Shown here one piece after another: positions 1 to 21,500 of a DNA stretch of 64,000 bases; position 1 is the stretch's first letter; the number at the start of each line of letters is the position of its first letter. The DNA comes from Phylloscopus collybita (lineage: Eukaryota > Chordata > Aves > Passeriformes > Phylloscopidae): NCBI GenBank assembly GCA_027886175.1, contig JAJNNQ010000013.1, forward strand, positions 4,049,501 through 4,113,500, read 5' to 3'. The notes under the pieces are model-generated. The model did no database searches. It had not been told where the DNA came from and saw only the letters and a program-made list of their open reading frames with translations. The position numbers were made by a program, and so were the translations under genes.

Positions 1-9770
<9,770 letters not shown>

Positions 9771-9779
9771 GACGGCAGT

Positions 9780-10570
9780 GATGCCGCAGCGGCACTGCCA
9801 ACGGGACGAGAGGAGCCTGGACCTTACGGGACCTTACGGGACCTCACGGGACCTCAGGCACGCCAGTCCCCAGCCGCGGGGACACTACCTGGGGACAGTC
9901 CGGGGTCCTGCCGTGACCCGAACACCCCGCGGTGATCTGGCACAGCATCACCCTCCGCCACCCGCCGCCCGCCGCTGTCACCCGGGGGGCTCCGCGCCGC
10001 CTGTCCCGCCGCGCCCCCGCCGCCGGGAGCGACACCCCGCCGGGAAGGGCCGGGGGCCGGCCCGGGCGCGGCCCCGCTCGCCAAGGGAGGGAAGGGGGCA
10101 AGGAAAGGGAGGTCAGACCTGGCCGGCCGTGGCTCGCCGCGCCGGGCGCCGTCCGGGCTGTGGGCGCTGCCCGCGCCCCTCGGCGCCCGCCCCACCATCC
10201 CCGCGGCGAGCGGCGCGGCCGCCTGAGCGACGGCCGAGGCGGCCACTGAGCAGCGGGGCCGCCCCCGGCGGGGCGCCCGGGCGGGGCTTGAGCGGCTCTG
10301 CGGCCCCGGCAGCCGGCGGGAGGAGCGGCCCGGAGCCGGGGGCCCTTGCCGGGCCGGCCCTGCCGGCGGGATGCGCTCCCGGGGCCGCCGCCTCCCGCGC
10401 CTGCTGCGGCCGCCACGGAGTGCCGGGGAGGGGGCGTCCGGACGGAGGGCGATGGAACCGCGCTGGAGGCTGCGGGGCTTCCAGGGCGAGCCTGCTGGAG
10501 CGGTCCCGGGAAGAGACCGCCCGTCCATACCACTTTCCCATCGCCCTTTTAAAAGTTCCTTTAAGTGAAT
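9780..10570 (-). promoter_or_regulatory. PLEKHH2: CpG island, probable PLEKHH2 promoter / first exon
   Basis: About 800 bases of very GC- and CpG-rich sequence with GGGCGGGG-type GC boxes, falling sharply to AT-rich sequence on both sides. It lies 4-5 kb upstream of the PLEKHH2 ATG exon, whose acceptor shows that an upstream non-coding exon must exist. That makes the island the natural promoter. The exact transcription start and 5'UTR exon could not be fixed. Long open frames across it on both strands are a by-product of stop-poor GC sequence. It could also drive an antisense non-coding RNA. Confidence 0.65.
9821..9856. repeat. 10-bp tandem repeat at edge of PLEKHH2 island
   Basis: Unit ACCTTACGGG occurs twice exactly, then once as ACCTCACGGG, and then as a partial copy ACCTCA. 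About 3.6 units. Confidence 0.9.
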
Positions 10571-11743
10571 TAAGATTTTTTTCCTCTTAGTTTCGAAGAT
10601 GATGTTAGAAAGAAGCCTCCGCTTGTTCTGCAGTTCCTCGGCTCCGGCGTTGGAGCTTACTGTAATTTAAATTACACGCCTTGTGAAAGGTCATTTGTCA
10701 AGTACAAACCGGAGGGTTGGAAGCCTGCGGTCCCCGGGGCAATGCTGGGGATGTTATGGGCTAAATGGGTCTCGCTGAGGTGCCCTATCCGATAGGCAAC
10801 AGCACACTTCGTACTTGAGTTCCAGCCGGGATAAAGCAGCAGGTGCATGTGCTCAGTGCTGAGCCGTGCTGGCAGCAGGCTCCTGGTCCCCTCCGGCTGA
10901 AAAGAGTTGGGAGAACATCTCAGATAACCAGCCGTCTCTGTCTCTTCTAGAAGACTGAAGTACTACAAAGTATTTGGAAGAGGTTATTAGTGTGTTGCCT
11001 GGCACTTAGAGGAATCTTCCTCACACACATGGTCATTTGGACTCAGATGTAGGGATTCTGTTTTGTTTGGATTATGATTTATGGAGGCAAAATGTTTCAC
11101 AGACTCTTCTGGTGCATAAACAAACCGCACTGCACCATTCCTCTGGGGGTTATTTATAATGTAGGTGTGCAGTGTAAACTGCTTTTTCACATTCACCTGT
11201 GACTCATTTAAAGTGCAGTTTTTCCTTTTGAAAAAAAAAAAAAATACAAAACCCCCCCCAGGCCTTAGAAGCTCAAATGTTCCCCATCTGGTTTATACAC
11301 ACAATTTCATTTTTTCCTATTCAGCTCAGGCTCCAACTTTCCACTCCCTTGCAGTGACCTTAGAGTATCCAAACAACTTCACTGAAACAGTTTCATTTGC
11401 TGGTACTTTCCTAAGCGCTTCACGTATTTTTTAAACACTGCCCGAAAAGAGTGTTAAAAACACGCTTGGTGGTACAGCAAGGAGTGCATTGTGTTCCACC
11501 GATGCCTCCTGTCTAGAGTGTTCAAGCTACATTAAAAACAGGTAAGTTGAAAAAAAACCCCTTTCTTGGGATTACGAGATTTAGCGAAAAGAATCAAAAT
11601 CATCATCTGGTTCCTAACGAGAGCTATACAAAATGAAAACTTCGTCCATCTCGTTTCCTTGAATACTGGATACTCCCAAGCGTGCGGAAAGCCTTTGAAT
11701 TCTGAGCGGCACAGCCGGGGGAGGCTGCGGGAATGACGTGCTT

Positions 11744-11762
11744 GGACCGCAAGAGGGAGAGC
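11744..11762 (+). promoter_or_regulatory. Possible CTCF site (moderate match)
   Basis: The sequence GGACCGCAAGAGGGAGAGC matches the CTCF core pattern CCGCnAGRGGG, but has A where C is usual after the G run. It sits in a local GC-richer patch with a TGACGTG half-CRE just upstream. The call rests on motif only. Confidence 0.35.
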
Positions 11763-13813
11763 GAAGCCTGCTCGCTCCATCAGGGTTTCTTTCAGTTTGT
11801 TTGGTGGATTGACATTTTCACTGCCCTCAAAGTAATAAAAAAATGCTCTACAGTCATGGAGTTCTCGATACTGATGCAGAAAGAGGCTTGAAAAAAATAT
11901 TCTGGAAGAAGGAATAGGGATATTCAGGATTTTCTCTCAATGGCCCTTAGCTGGGAAGTGTGTAGAGGAGGCTAGAATCTGTGCTCCATTGCTGAAGGAA
12001 ATAGAATTACAAGTAGAACAACTGGGATGCATAGAACAAAATACAAAAATACAAAATATAACTTTATTTTGTAAATAGAAAACAAGGGGGAAAGCCATAA
12101 ATCTTCCAGGCCAAAAACTACTGTACATGTAAGCACAGATTGAGGAAGAGAGTTCTTCCTCCTTACTGATGGAAGGCACATACAAGCAGTAACAAATCTG
12201 TACACATTCCTGAAAATATGTGCAGAAAATGCAAAAAACTGATACACAGCACCTTGTAGAAACAAACTGCACGACCAGGTATTTGCACTTTGAAGTGATT
12301 GTTTGTTAGCTGGCTCCTTGCAGAAGTGAACCAAAGTCAGAACATTATGAAATATTTCTCTCTGTCATGTGAATTTTAAATATTAGCCTTCACATGGGCT
12401 GAAGAGGTTGCAGATTTTTTACTGTCTGTAACTGACTTAGTGCAAGAAAGTAAGTTCAAGTTGTCTTGTTAAACAATAACCTAATTTGTTAAAAAGTATT
12501 GTGAACACTGTATTGCAAAACATCTACTCTGGCGTGTGAAAGCTAATCCAAAAAAATGCCACCAGCTTCATTCCAGAGATGATCAAGTTGTCATCAAATC
12601 TGCAACTAGAATGTGAAATTTTGGGTTTGTGAGACTTTCCTGCGTATGTAGGACGTCATTCTGACATGCTGGACCAGGACCTTACTCCTTCATGACAAAA
12701 GGAGCTTTTTCTGGTCTTTTCTAACATAGATAAATATTGCAACCATTTAAGTTTAGGTATTTCAGACTGGTATGTGTGTCTACAGTTGGAGATACATGCC
12801 AGGAAACATCTTGTGATTCTAAAAACTTAGATCATACAGTGTCTTCTGTAAGTTCACTTGTGTGTGGATTCTTTGAACCTATATATTTGAGGCTTGCAAT
12901 AGAGAAAAAAGTTCCTATTTTTTACACTAGCTGCTATTACAAAACTGTGATATAAATAAATTGATCATTTTCAGGTGATGGTCAAATTAATTTAAAAGTA
13001 TCTTGATCCTTCTTGACAGAAAACTTTCAAGATATCATTTAAGGGGAGGAGAGGAAAGGAGACAGATCATTCCTGTTCAATTATTATTATTATGAGATGA
13101 CTTCAAGTGTTGCTGTTTCAAGGCTGTGACTTGTCTTTCAGTGACAGAAAAATGGCATTTTAACTAAATAACCTCTAGTAATTGTGCTTTGGTACCTTTG
13201 GATGGAAGAATCTGGAGTTATTTCAGTTACTAATAAAGGCTTCTTTTCATTTGGGAAAACTGCAGTTTATGAGAAGGTCCACGGCTTCCCTTTAAAAGCT
13301 CAACCTCTTTCTAATTATCTGGCGCCACAGAGTGGTAAAATTCTATATTGCTCCAAATAATCAATTACTGAGAATTTTCAAATGATGGAGATGATAATCA
13401 TCTCCATCTGAAATAAACATAAAACATAAATTATTCCACTTACTGGCACAGGCATAGCTCAAGAGGGCTAGAATTTACAGCATAAACATTAAAGTTTCCA
13501 AGGGTGGGTTAGATTATTTCTCTTGAGGAGAATTTTCACTCCTGTGGATGTTGATTAGTCAAAACTGTTACATTTGTAAGCACAAATCCAGTGTTTAGAA
13601 AAGAAACCTCTCATGAATTGCAGAAATATGTTGAGTGAAAATGGCTGTACCTGGTCAGCCAGCCCGGGACACATCCACTTGATTGTTGTCCTCAGACAGT
13701 GCCCAGGGAAGTGTCATTATCCCAGAATACTGTCCCAGTCACTAGAGGTTCAGGGACTTTGTGAGCCAGAAGTTTTGTCATTTGAAACTTTTCTGGGTTT
13801 GTTTTTTTGGGTG

Positions 13814-13905
13814 TGTTTTTATTTTTATTTTTTTTTTTTATTTTTATTTTTATTTTTAATTTTATTTTTATTATTTTTTATTATTTTTATTTTTATTTTT
13901 ATTTT
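13814..13905. repeat. (TTTTTA)n low-complexity tract
   Basis: About 90 bases of T runs separated by single A residues, an imperfect ATTTTT-type microsatellite. The tract reads as a hydrophobic F/L/I string in the plus-strand frame, which is an artefact. Confidence 0.9.
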
Positions 13906-15578
13906 CTTGTGATTCAGTCCAGTTACTTTTGAACGAACATAATTTTCAAGATCCAAAGTGTCCTAAGATGATGATCTCCATGGTTTAAATAATTCATTTG
14001 GTTTCGGACATGTCACCTGCTTGTTTCACTTGATGCCCCTAAATTTTTGCAGCAACAATGAAAAAATGTTCTTAGAAATTTCTGTCATGTTCCATTTTCT
14101 CTTTCAGAGTGAAGTTACGAATTCACTTAAATGATTTCACAGAGAGATGCCCCTCACTACCTTTGGCCATCCTCCATACCCTACCTCACACCTGTGGCAG
14201 TCCTACCACATTTTGCACACTGTGTTTGAGGTGTGGGTGCATTTATGCAGTGATAAAGTGATGCTTTCTTGCTTGATTTTTATTCTCTCCCTAGCAATTT
14301 CTAATGCTACAAGGCTTTTTTGGTCTCTGGCACACAGCAGAGCACAGCCCAGCCACGGCATCAGTAATTTGAAGGTCTGTTGCTCCTTACCAGCAGATCA
14401 GATGTTACGAAAAGAGTGTGACTTACCTTTTTAAGGTACTTAAGCCTCATAACCCCTGCCTGGTGAGCAGTGGTGTGACAGCTAGTTCTGAGTAAGGTAT
14501 TTTGAGTTGCTGGAAACTTGGTGCTCTTGGAGAACAGAGCAATTGACGTGTGTGGGTGTTGCACGTTATCATTTTGCTCCTCTAGATGCCTCTTTGCTTT
14601 CATTGCACTAGGAAATGTGGATTCTTCAGGTGTTACCTGACAGCTCCCTGGCACTGATGTTTCCTCTAACTGGAGAAACTTGGGGAGACTAAAGCTCTTT
14701 TGGAAAGAAGAAAGTTACTGGAAATAGTGTTACAGAAAATGAGCAGAATATACAGGGCTGGAACTTTGGAAAGGTTTCCTGAAAGTGGCCAGTCTGTAGA
14801 AAGAGGATCACAGTGAATGTAAAATATGTAGGTATTGAACTGGGCTGAAGGAGCTTTGCTTGCACCAAGTAAGGATGAGGATAATTGTCTAATTTGTCTG
14901 GAAGGTTAAATCACTTAAGAGCATTCAGTCTGTCTTTGAGCCAAAAATAATCCAGCATACAGAGTAGGTCACTGGGACAGGTAGTGCCAAATAACTGTGT
15001 CAGTTTCCTGGAAATGGCTGAATGCAAAACAGGAAAAATTCAATGAAACCAAAAACTCAAATGCTTTTCTTTATGTGTTTGCATGTGGCTAAACCATTTC
15101 TCAAGTCCTTTGGCCATTACCATGCCAGAAGTCAGAAGGCACTGTGAACATTTGGCTAAAGAGGGACCCAGAAGTTTGTTGAAGGTCCTGAGCAGACCCT
15201 AATGGCCTCTGGCTGCTTTAGATTGTTAAGAAAATCACTGTTGGGTGAAAGTCAATTGGCAAGGAATGAGTTTTGTTATATTTTCCACTTTTTCCTTAAC
15301 CAAACATTGTTGCTCTTAAATATTTATGGAAGCATGACTGCTATGTTGAGCTGCCCTTTTACAACAGTCACTTTTGCAATACCCATTTTCACATTGAGTG
15401 CAAAAGTTGTATCTTTGCTAGATACAACTCACAGACTCAGGAAAGGTTGTTCCCATTTGATAATCTATCACTTGCAAATTATGTACTTATTACATACATT
15501 ATATTCAAAAGGGACCTGGGAGGATAGTGGAAGGCAGATGTTGAAAACTTAAAAAAAATCATCTCTGGCTAAAAATAA

Positions 15579-15935
15579 TAGAATTATAGAATGGTTTGGG
15601 TAGGAAGGGACCTTAAAGATCATCTTGTTCCACCCCCCCCACCCCCTCTGCCATGGGCAGGGACACCTTCCACTAGACCAAGTTGCTCAGAGACCCATCC
15701 AACCTCTTCTTGAACTTTCAGGGATGAGGCATTCACAGCTTCTCTGAGCAACCTGTGCCACTGCCTTTCCACCCTCACAGGGAAAAATTTCATCCTAACA
15801 TCTAATCTAAACCTATTCTCCTTTAGTTTGAATCCATTTCCCCTTGTCCTGTCACCACATGCTCTTGTAGATAGTCTATCTCCATCTTTTTTTGTAGGCT
15901 CCCTTCAGATATTTGAAAATTGACTAATGTATAAG
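15579..15935 (-). mobile_element. CR1 LINE 3' fragment (reverse orientation)
   Basis: Begins with the complement of the CR1 3' end (ATTATAGAATGGTTTGGG, then GGAAGGGACCTTAAAGATCATC). It continues through the characteristic GGACACCTTCCACTAGACCA and CTTTAGTTTGAATCCATTTCCCCTTGTCCTGTCACC blocks. It is 5'-truncated, as is usual for CR1. A C-rich run at about 15631-15645 lies inside it. Confidence 0.93.
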
Positions 15936-16465
15936 TGCTTATATTAAAGAAATAGCTGGGTTTGGTTCATAATTTTACAATTTTAGAAAATGTGGAAGTG
16001 GTGGCAAATTAGGGACTGCTGGAAAAGATCAAGATATATGGTTATGAGGAAACAAATGGAGTGTGCTTTTCAAATTAAGTTTACTGGATTTTTGTGAAGC
16101 ATGTAGCCAAGCCTCTCTCTTTCTCCTTAGAAAGAGGGTTTGTGACTAGAGCACCTTGATTCATGTTGGATGCAAAATAGCATTTGCTTCCTCTGGCTCT
16201 GAAATGTAGTTGGCTCTGGAGGGAGGCCATCAGCCACTTACTTTATGCAGTAAGGGCACCTGACAGATTAGTCTCCAAAAGACACATTCCAGCACACATT
16301 TAAATCTGCTGAGGACATTCTGGAACTGAGGTGGGAGAGTAACTCTTCTGCAAGAAACACAAGCTAAGGCCATCATGGGATACATCAAAGTTACCACCAA
16401 TCTCTTCCAAGGCTGAGAATACATTTAAAATAAGGGAAGATAGTCGTGTCTCACAACTCCAGTGA

Positions 16466-16922
16466 CTCTGGAGTGAGTCCAGAGAAGGGCAATGGAACTG
16501 GTGAAGGGTCTAGAGCGCACATCCCGTGAGGAGCCGCTGAGGGAGACAAGGCTGTTCACCCAGGAGGAAAGGGAGACTCAGGGCTGGTATTTTCGGTCTC
16601 TACAACTGCCTGAAAGGAGGCTGTAGCTGCGTGGGTATCGGCCCCTTCTCCCAAGCAACTAAGGACAAAAGGACACAGCCTTAAGCTGTATCGGGGAGGT
16701 TTAGGTTGGACATCAGGAAACATTCCTTCACAGGAAGGGAGATAAGACCTTGGGGTGGGCTGCTCAGGGAGGTGGTGGAGTCGCCATCCCTGGAGGTGTT
16801 TAAGGAAAGACTGGACGTGGCACTCGGTGCCGTGGGTCTATTTCCGTGGTGGCGTTCGGTCACGGCTTAGACGCGATGATCTCAGAGGGATTTTCCAGCC
16901 TAATCGATTCTGTAATTCGGCG
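16466..16922 (+). mobile_element. CR1 LINE 3' fragment (forward orientation)
   Basis: Contains the CR1 landmarks GAGGAGCCGCTGAGGGAGAC, CTACAACTGCCTGAAAGGAG, GGTTTAGGTTGGACATCAGG, GGGAGGTGGTGGAGTCGCCA and the 3' terminus GATGATCTCAGAGGGATTTTCCAGCCTAATCGATTCTGTAATTC. The 3' end stops within tens of bases of the THADA CpG island. The left boundary is approximate. Confidence 0.95.
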
Positions 16923-16949
16923 ACTCACGTTGGTTCATCTTTTAGTTAG

Positions 16950-17560
16950 GACAAGTATTTGCCAAGGAAAGGCGGCAGTCGCTGCGGCCCCGCAGCGCTG
17001 GGAGCAGCGGCTGTGCGGGCGCTGCGGTGCCCGAGCGGTGCCCGAGCGGTGCCGGCGTGAGGCGGCGCCGGAGCCGCCGCAGGGCCGGGCCGGGCCGGGC
17101 CGGGGGCGGGGGCGGGGAGCGCCGCGGTTGGCGGCGGCCGGCACGTGGTGGGGCGGGGTCCGGACACCGGGAAGGGACGCGGCGCCACGGGTGAGGGTCC
17201 GGTCGGGAAAGGGGAGGGTGGTAGTCCCTCGGTGCTTTCCTTGCGTGCCGCTTGGCGCTCTGTTTGCAGCCGCTTCCCCAGGCGGGCGCCGCCGTGCTCC
17301 GGGCCCGCGCTGCCGCCGGGGCGAGGGAGGCCCCGGGCGGGTGCCTGAGGCTGAGGCGGCCCGGCCCGGCCCGGGGTCCGTCCGTCCGAGCGCTCGGTGC
17401 CGCCGTGGGTGCGGGGTTGTTCGGGCAGGGAGGGCGCGGAGCACCCCGGCCTGGCCGCCGCCACCTCCGAGGCCGGGCGGGCCGGACCTGGTCTGCTCCT
17501 GAGCGCCCGGAGGCGCTGGGGGCGGCCGCGGTGGGTGCCACAGCAAGGATAAGCGATCTG
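16950..17560 (+). promoter_or_regulatory. THADA: CpG island, THADA promoter
   Basis: Dense CpG sequence with repeated GGGCC and GGGGGCGGGGGCGGGG GC boxes at about 17085-17118, a CACGTG E-box at 17142-17147, and a further GGGGCGGGG at about 17150. There is no TATA box at an obvious position. A CACGG/GTGAGG donor at 17190/17191 is a plausible end of the non-coding first exon, which would splice to the acceptor ending at 18441. The transcription start is inferred to lie between about 17050 and 17180. Confidence 0.8.
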
Positions 17561-17719
17561 GAGGGCTTACCAGAGTTTGTGGCTGTGTGGGGAGGAGGCG
17601 CAGACAAGATGTGGCCAGGCTCTATTCCGTGGTGCCCGGTGGCAGGACGGGGGGCCGTGGGTAGAGAAACACGGGGGGTCTCTGAGACCATCCGAAGCAC
17701 TGGATGTGGAGTGAAGGTG

Positions 17720-17890
17720 GCCGAGCACTGGCACAGGAGGTCCAGAGAGGCTGTGGAGTCTCCATCCTTGAAACATTCAAAAGATACCTGGACATGGGCC
17801 TGGGTAGCTGGCTCCAGGTGGCCCAGCTTTAGCAGGAGGTTGGTCCAGATGAGCTCCCAAGGCCCTTTCTGACCTCAGCTGTTCCGTAAT
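17720..17890 (+). mobile_element. CR1 3' fragment in THADA 5'UTR intron
   Basis: The sequence GAGCACTGGCACAGG..., TGTGGAGTCTCCATCCTTG and GGTCCAGATGAGCTCCCAAGGCCC ... CCTTTCTGACCTCAGCTGTTC follows the CR1 3' consensus. It ends in a degenerate terminal repeat near 17890. Confidence 0.85.
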
Positions 17891-18441
17891 AATGGAACAG
17901 GTCATGAAACTGTGTGCATATTAAATCACCATTGCCATTTGAAAAAGTGCTTGCTATTTGTAACATCTGTAATAGCAGAGCTAATTGGTTTGCTGCACAG
18001 CTCTTATTTTGTGAATAATGAACATGAATGAGTTTTGAACAGTAGAAGTGAGCAAGGCAAGTTTTGTAGCATTAATTCCTTACTTCTGTATGATGTTTCC
18101 AAATGGTGATCCAACCTGTAAGCCACAGACTACGTAACAAGTGCAGTGAAAACTCCAGTGAGACAGTATGTCATGTGTACAGCAATTACTCTTTCCTATT
18201 ACTTCCATTTTGCATCGTGATGTTTGGGTGAATTTTGGATGAAATGCTGGAAGTCATTGAAGTTGTTAAAGTCAGAGAGCTACTTCCTTGAGAAAAATGG
18301 CACAGATAATACAACAAACATTATTTCAAGACAGTAAGATAGTGAAAAGATGATTATTATAGAAAATATTTGTAATTATGTTTTTAAAACCACATGACCT
18401 GTTGTTTTGATTTTTTGTTTTCTTTGGTTTTTTTTAAGCAG

Positions 18442-18537
18442 GCATTTCTTAATCAGCTAAAATGGTTTTAAAGAAGAAGAAGGAAATTCAGGTGGATGCA
18501 TTCTTTCTGGATCATCATCAGCTTGAAAAACTTCAGA
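18442..18537 (+). CDS. THADA: THADA coding exon 1 (start codon)
   Basis: Acceptor TTTTTTTTAAGCAG ends at 18441. Twenty bases of 5'UTR precede the ATG at 18462-18464, and the coding part is 18462-18537 (residues 1-25). The donor is AGA/GTAAGT. The start is supported by the conserved lysine-rich N-terminus (MVLKKKKEIQ) shared with mammals. Ends in phase 1. Confidence 0.94.
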
Positions 18538-21500
18538 GTAAGTTGGGTGTTTTTTTCTGAAAAAATGTGTGATTTCTTGTGCCTTTGAGTAGTTACTGAA
18601 ATTTATTTGTTTTTTTGCTTGTTATGTTTTATTTCTAGTGATTTTGCTTTGCGAGTTTTAGGTGTGTTTGTTCTGCTGTGGTTTGCTTTTATTTTGTAAT
18701 GACAGCAACTTCTTACCTTGGCAGAGTAAAAAAAATCCTTTAGAGCATTGGGACTTTGGTTTGAAAACGTTTACTTTGTTTTATCTGTGGTGTGAAGGTA
18801 GCAGAAGGTCCTACTTGCAGGCCTGTAATTGAGTGATGTCTGGTGTGTTAGCCTTAACACGTGGGATAACACTGGATTTCCAAGAGTCACAGAATGATTG
18901 AGGTTAGAAAGGTTCTCTGGTTTCCCAGTCTTTGTGTTTTCTGGAGTTAATTTGTTTTAAAGCTTCTGTTCAAATGGTGTCTTCTCTGGTGGGGATTTTT
19001 TTGTTTGTTTGTTTGATGAGAGGAACTTCCAGTGATATTTGCTGTAAAAAACCCAAGATGAAGTAATACAAGATTTGTATACCAAAGTTACTGTGAGGGA
19101 GCACTGCTGAGGTCCCACCTCAAGGATTGCTGTATCCAGTTCTTGGCTCCCCAGGACAAGAGTAATATGGACATGTTGGAGAGACTCCAGCTAAGGGCTA
19201 GGATGATGAAGGGCCTGGAGCATCCCTCCTGTGAGGAGAGGCTGAGACAGCTGGGACTCTTTGGTCTGATGAAGAGAAGGCTCAGGGAGACCCTTGCAAT
19301 ATGTACAAAATACCTGAAGGAAGGACATAAGGGAGGCAGAGCCAGTATTATTTCTGTGCTGAGTAGTGATGGGATAGGAAGGCATGGGCACAAAGTGAAA
19401 CACTAAAGATTCCCTCTAAGCATCTTTTCTGATGTGAGGGGAAACACTTTTTTAATGTGAGGGTGACTGAGGGCTGGCACAGCTTCAGTAGGGCAGTTGG
19501 GGAGTCTGCAGCCTTGGAGGTATTCCAAAGCCTCCTGTCCATGGTCCAGGGCAGTCAGCTCCAGGTGACTCTATTTGAGCAGTGGGGTTGGACCAGATGA
19601 CCCCCCAGACCTCCCTTACTATTGTGTTCCAGTGAAACTGATTTTTTTTTTCCATTTGTTAGGAAAAAAAAGGTATTACGGTGTTGTTAGGTAGCTTAAA
19701 AGTGTGTGGCACCAGTGGGTTTACTGCAACTGGAAAAAACCCTAAGAATCAAGCAGTTATTTCTTTTTCTTATGAATTATGTGTTATTTAAGCTGCTTAT
19801 TGTAATTACTTTATAAAAAGATCCTCTTCTTCCAAATGTAGAGTTTTCAAAGGCTGAAGAGCAAAACCTGGCATCTCTGCTTCTGCACTGTGCACAGCTG
19901 AGAAATGGCATCCAGCAGATCCAGTGTATTAAACAGGTACAGTTTCACTGTTCTTGCTGTGGCTTTTGGTAGCTGAGAGTGTGTCCTGTGCACTGTTAAT
20001 GGCAAGTACAGCTTGAAAATAAACTTCTAATGTTTTGTACATTCCTGGAAACAGAAAAAGCAGTGGCACGTGCATCAGGTAGAAATGTAGTTCTAGGACT
20101 TAATTAGCAAGGGCCAGTTACTGAAAGTGGTGGAAGGCAAGTGAAACCAAGTTTCCTATTTTGTATGGATTTTTTTAATTTTTAGAGGTGTTCTTGGAAC
20201 ATTATTTGAACTTGAAACTCAAGGGGAAATGGTAAAAAGGGCACAGTTTTGCACCATGTGCTTGGATGAGAGGGAAATTACTATAAATATAGTAATTTAT
20301 CATTTTATTATAGTAATAAAAGTATAGTAATTTATCAGTTTATTATAGTAATAAACAGTATAAGTACTGTTAAAAACGGTATATCCAGAGTTTTTTAATC
20401 ATCATGTGTTCTTTTGATTATAGATTATGCCATTGGTGAAGCAGATGGATCAGAGCTCTGTGGGTGATCCCATGGTTAAAGCTTGTTTGGATGTGTTGGG
20501 AGAGACGTATTTTTCACTGGGTGCAAAAAATCCTTTGAAGAAAGTATTAGCAAGGTAAAAGATTGAGTAGTTAGCCTTTATTTTTTTTTAATGCTTTCCA
20601 TATCTGTAAGTCAGTAATTTGTCATTCTCTGTAAATTGCTGTAACTTAATTACTGAAGATTTGCAGTACTTAATGTGTGCATGTGTACTGTTTTTATTTT
20701 TAAGTTAAAAATCTTAATTATAAATAACATATCATCAGATAAATAACTTCAAAATGAAGCATTGTTTTGGTCTGTTTCATTATTGGAAAGACAACAAAGT
20801 GTGTAATTAGCAGTTTGAACTTTCAAATCCAACGTAAGAATAGAAATTTAAAACACAAAATCTCAGCTTTGTCAAGAGAAGACAGCTCAGAGGAATCCTA
20901 ACTAAATTGTGGTTTCTTGTGCCTATTTTTATTGCAATTAATTTTTTTTTATTGCACAGTTATTGCTGCATTTCTTCAGTGAATTGATTATAGCCTTAGC
21001 ATTTTTTAAGATCTGGTGCTGAGCTGCCTTCCTTTTCCTTGTCTGAAAACATTCACTGTCCCACTGAGATGCAGGGCTTCCATCCTGGATGTGGTTGCAG
21101 CCACCCCAAAGCTGTGCACCCCTCTGATGGGTTTTCCAGCTGCAAACTGAGAATCTGCAGGTTAATTTTAAAACCAATGATGTTTTCATGCAGGAAGAAA
21201 CATCTGTCTGTGTATTGGAGTTTTCGCTGACAAGGGTTTTGGTGCAGTGGATGTTACACCACCTCAGGAGAACCAGACTGAATGTGCTGTTTTTTCATGT
21301 TGCAGTTCACTGAATGCTCTTCCTGGACATTTGATGGTGTCAGCTGTGCAAAGCTTTGTGTGCTGCCTTCAGGAGGAACTGAAAACCACAGATGTGTATT
21401 TGTACAGAAAAGTACTGGACAACCTTGCTTGCTGTATGGAGGACTTTAGCTTAGGTACAGTGACATCAGCTGTCTTGGGGTGAAACTTGCTCAGCACTGG

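Larger units (their letters stand above)
10571..15575. other. Intergenic / promoter-distal spacer between PLEKHH2 and THADA
   Basis: No coding exon was recognised. Moderate GC shores continue to about 10.9 kb. There is an A-run near 11230-11244, a CTCF-like site at 11744-11762 inside a small GC-richer patch (about 11.69-11.79 kb), and a long T-rich low-complexity tract at 13814-13905. The rest is unremarkable AT-rich sequence. Confidence 0.6.

Noticed and set aside
9780..10570. Considered ZFP36L2 as the upstream neighbour
   Set aside because: No tandem CCCH zinc-finger sequence is present, and the upstream exon at 5686-5815 is clearly PLEKHH2. ZFP36L2 lies at the other end of THADA in mammals.
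13613..13912. 99-codon frame ending in a hydrophobic tail
   Set aside because: The tail is the translation of a T-rich microsatellite.
16846..17872. Open frames of about 170-250 codons on both strands over the THADA promoter
   Set aside because: Same GC-driven artefact, overlapping a CR1 end and the CpG island. THADA translation starts downstream at 18462.
19088..19542. Several open frames of 64-101 codons
   Set aside because: They fall inside a CR1 3' fragment and are translations of the degenerate element.
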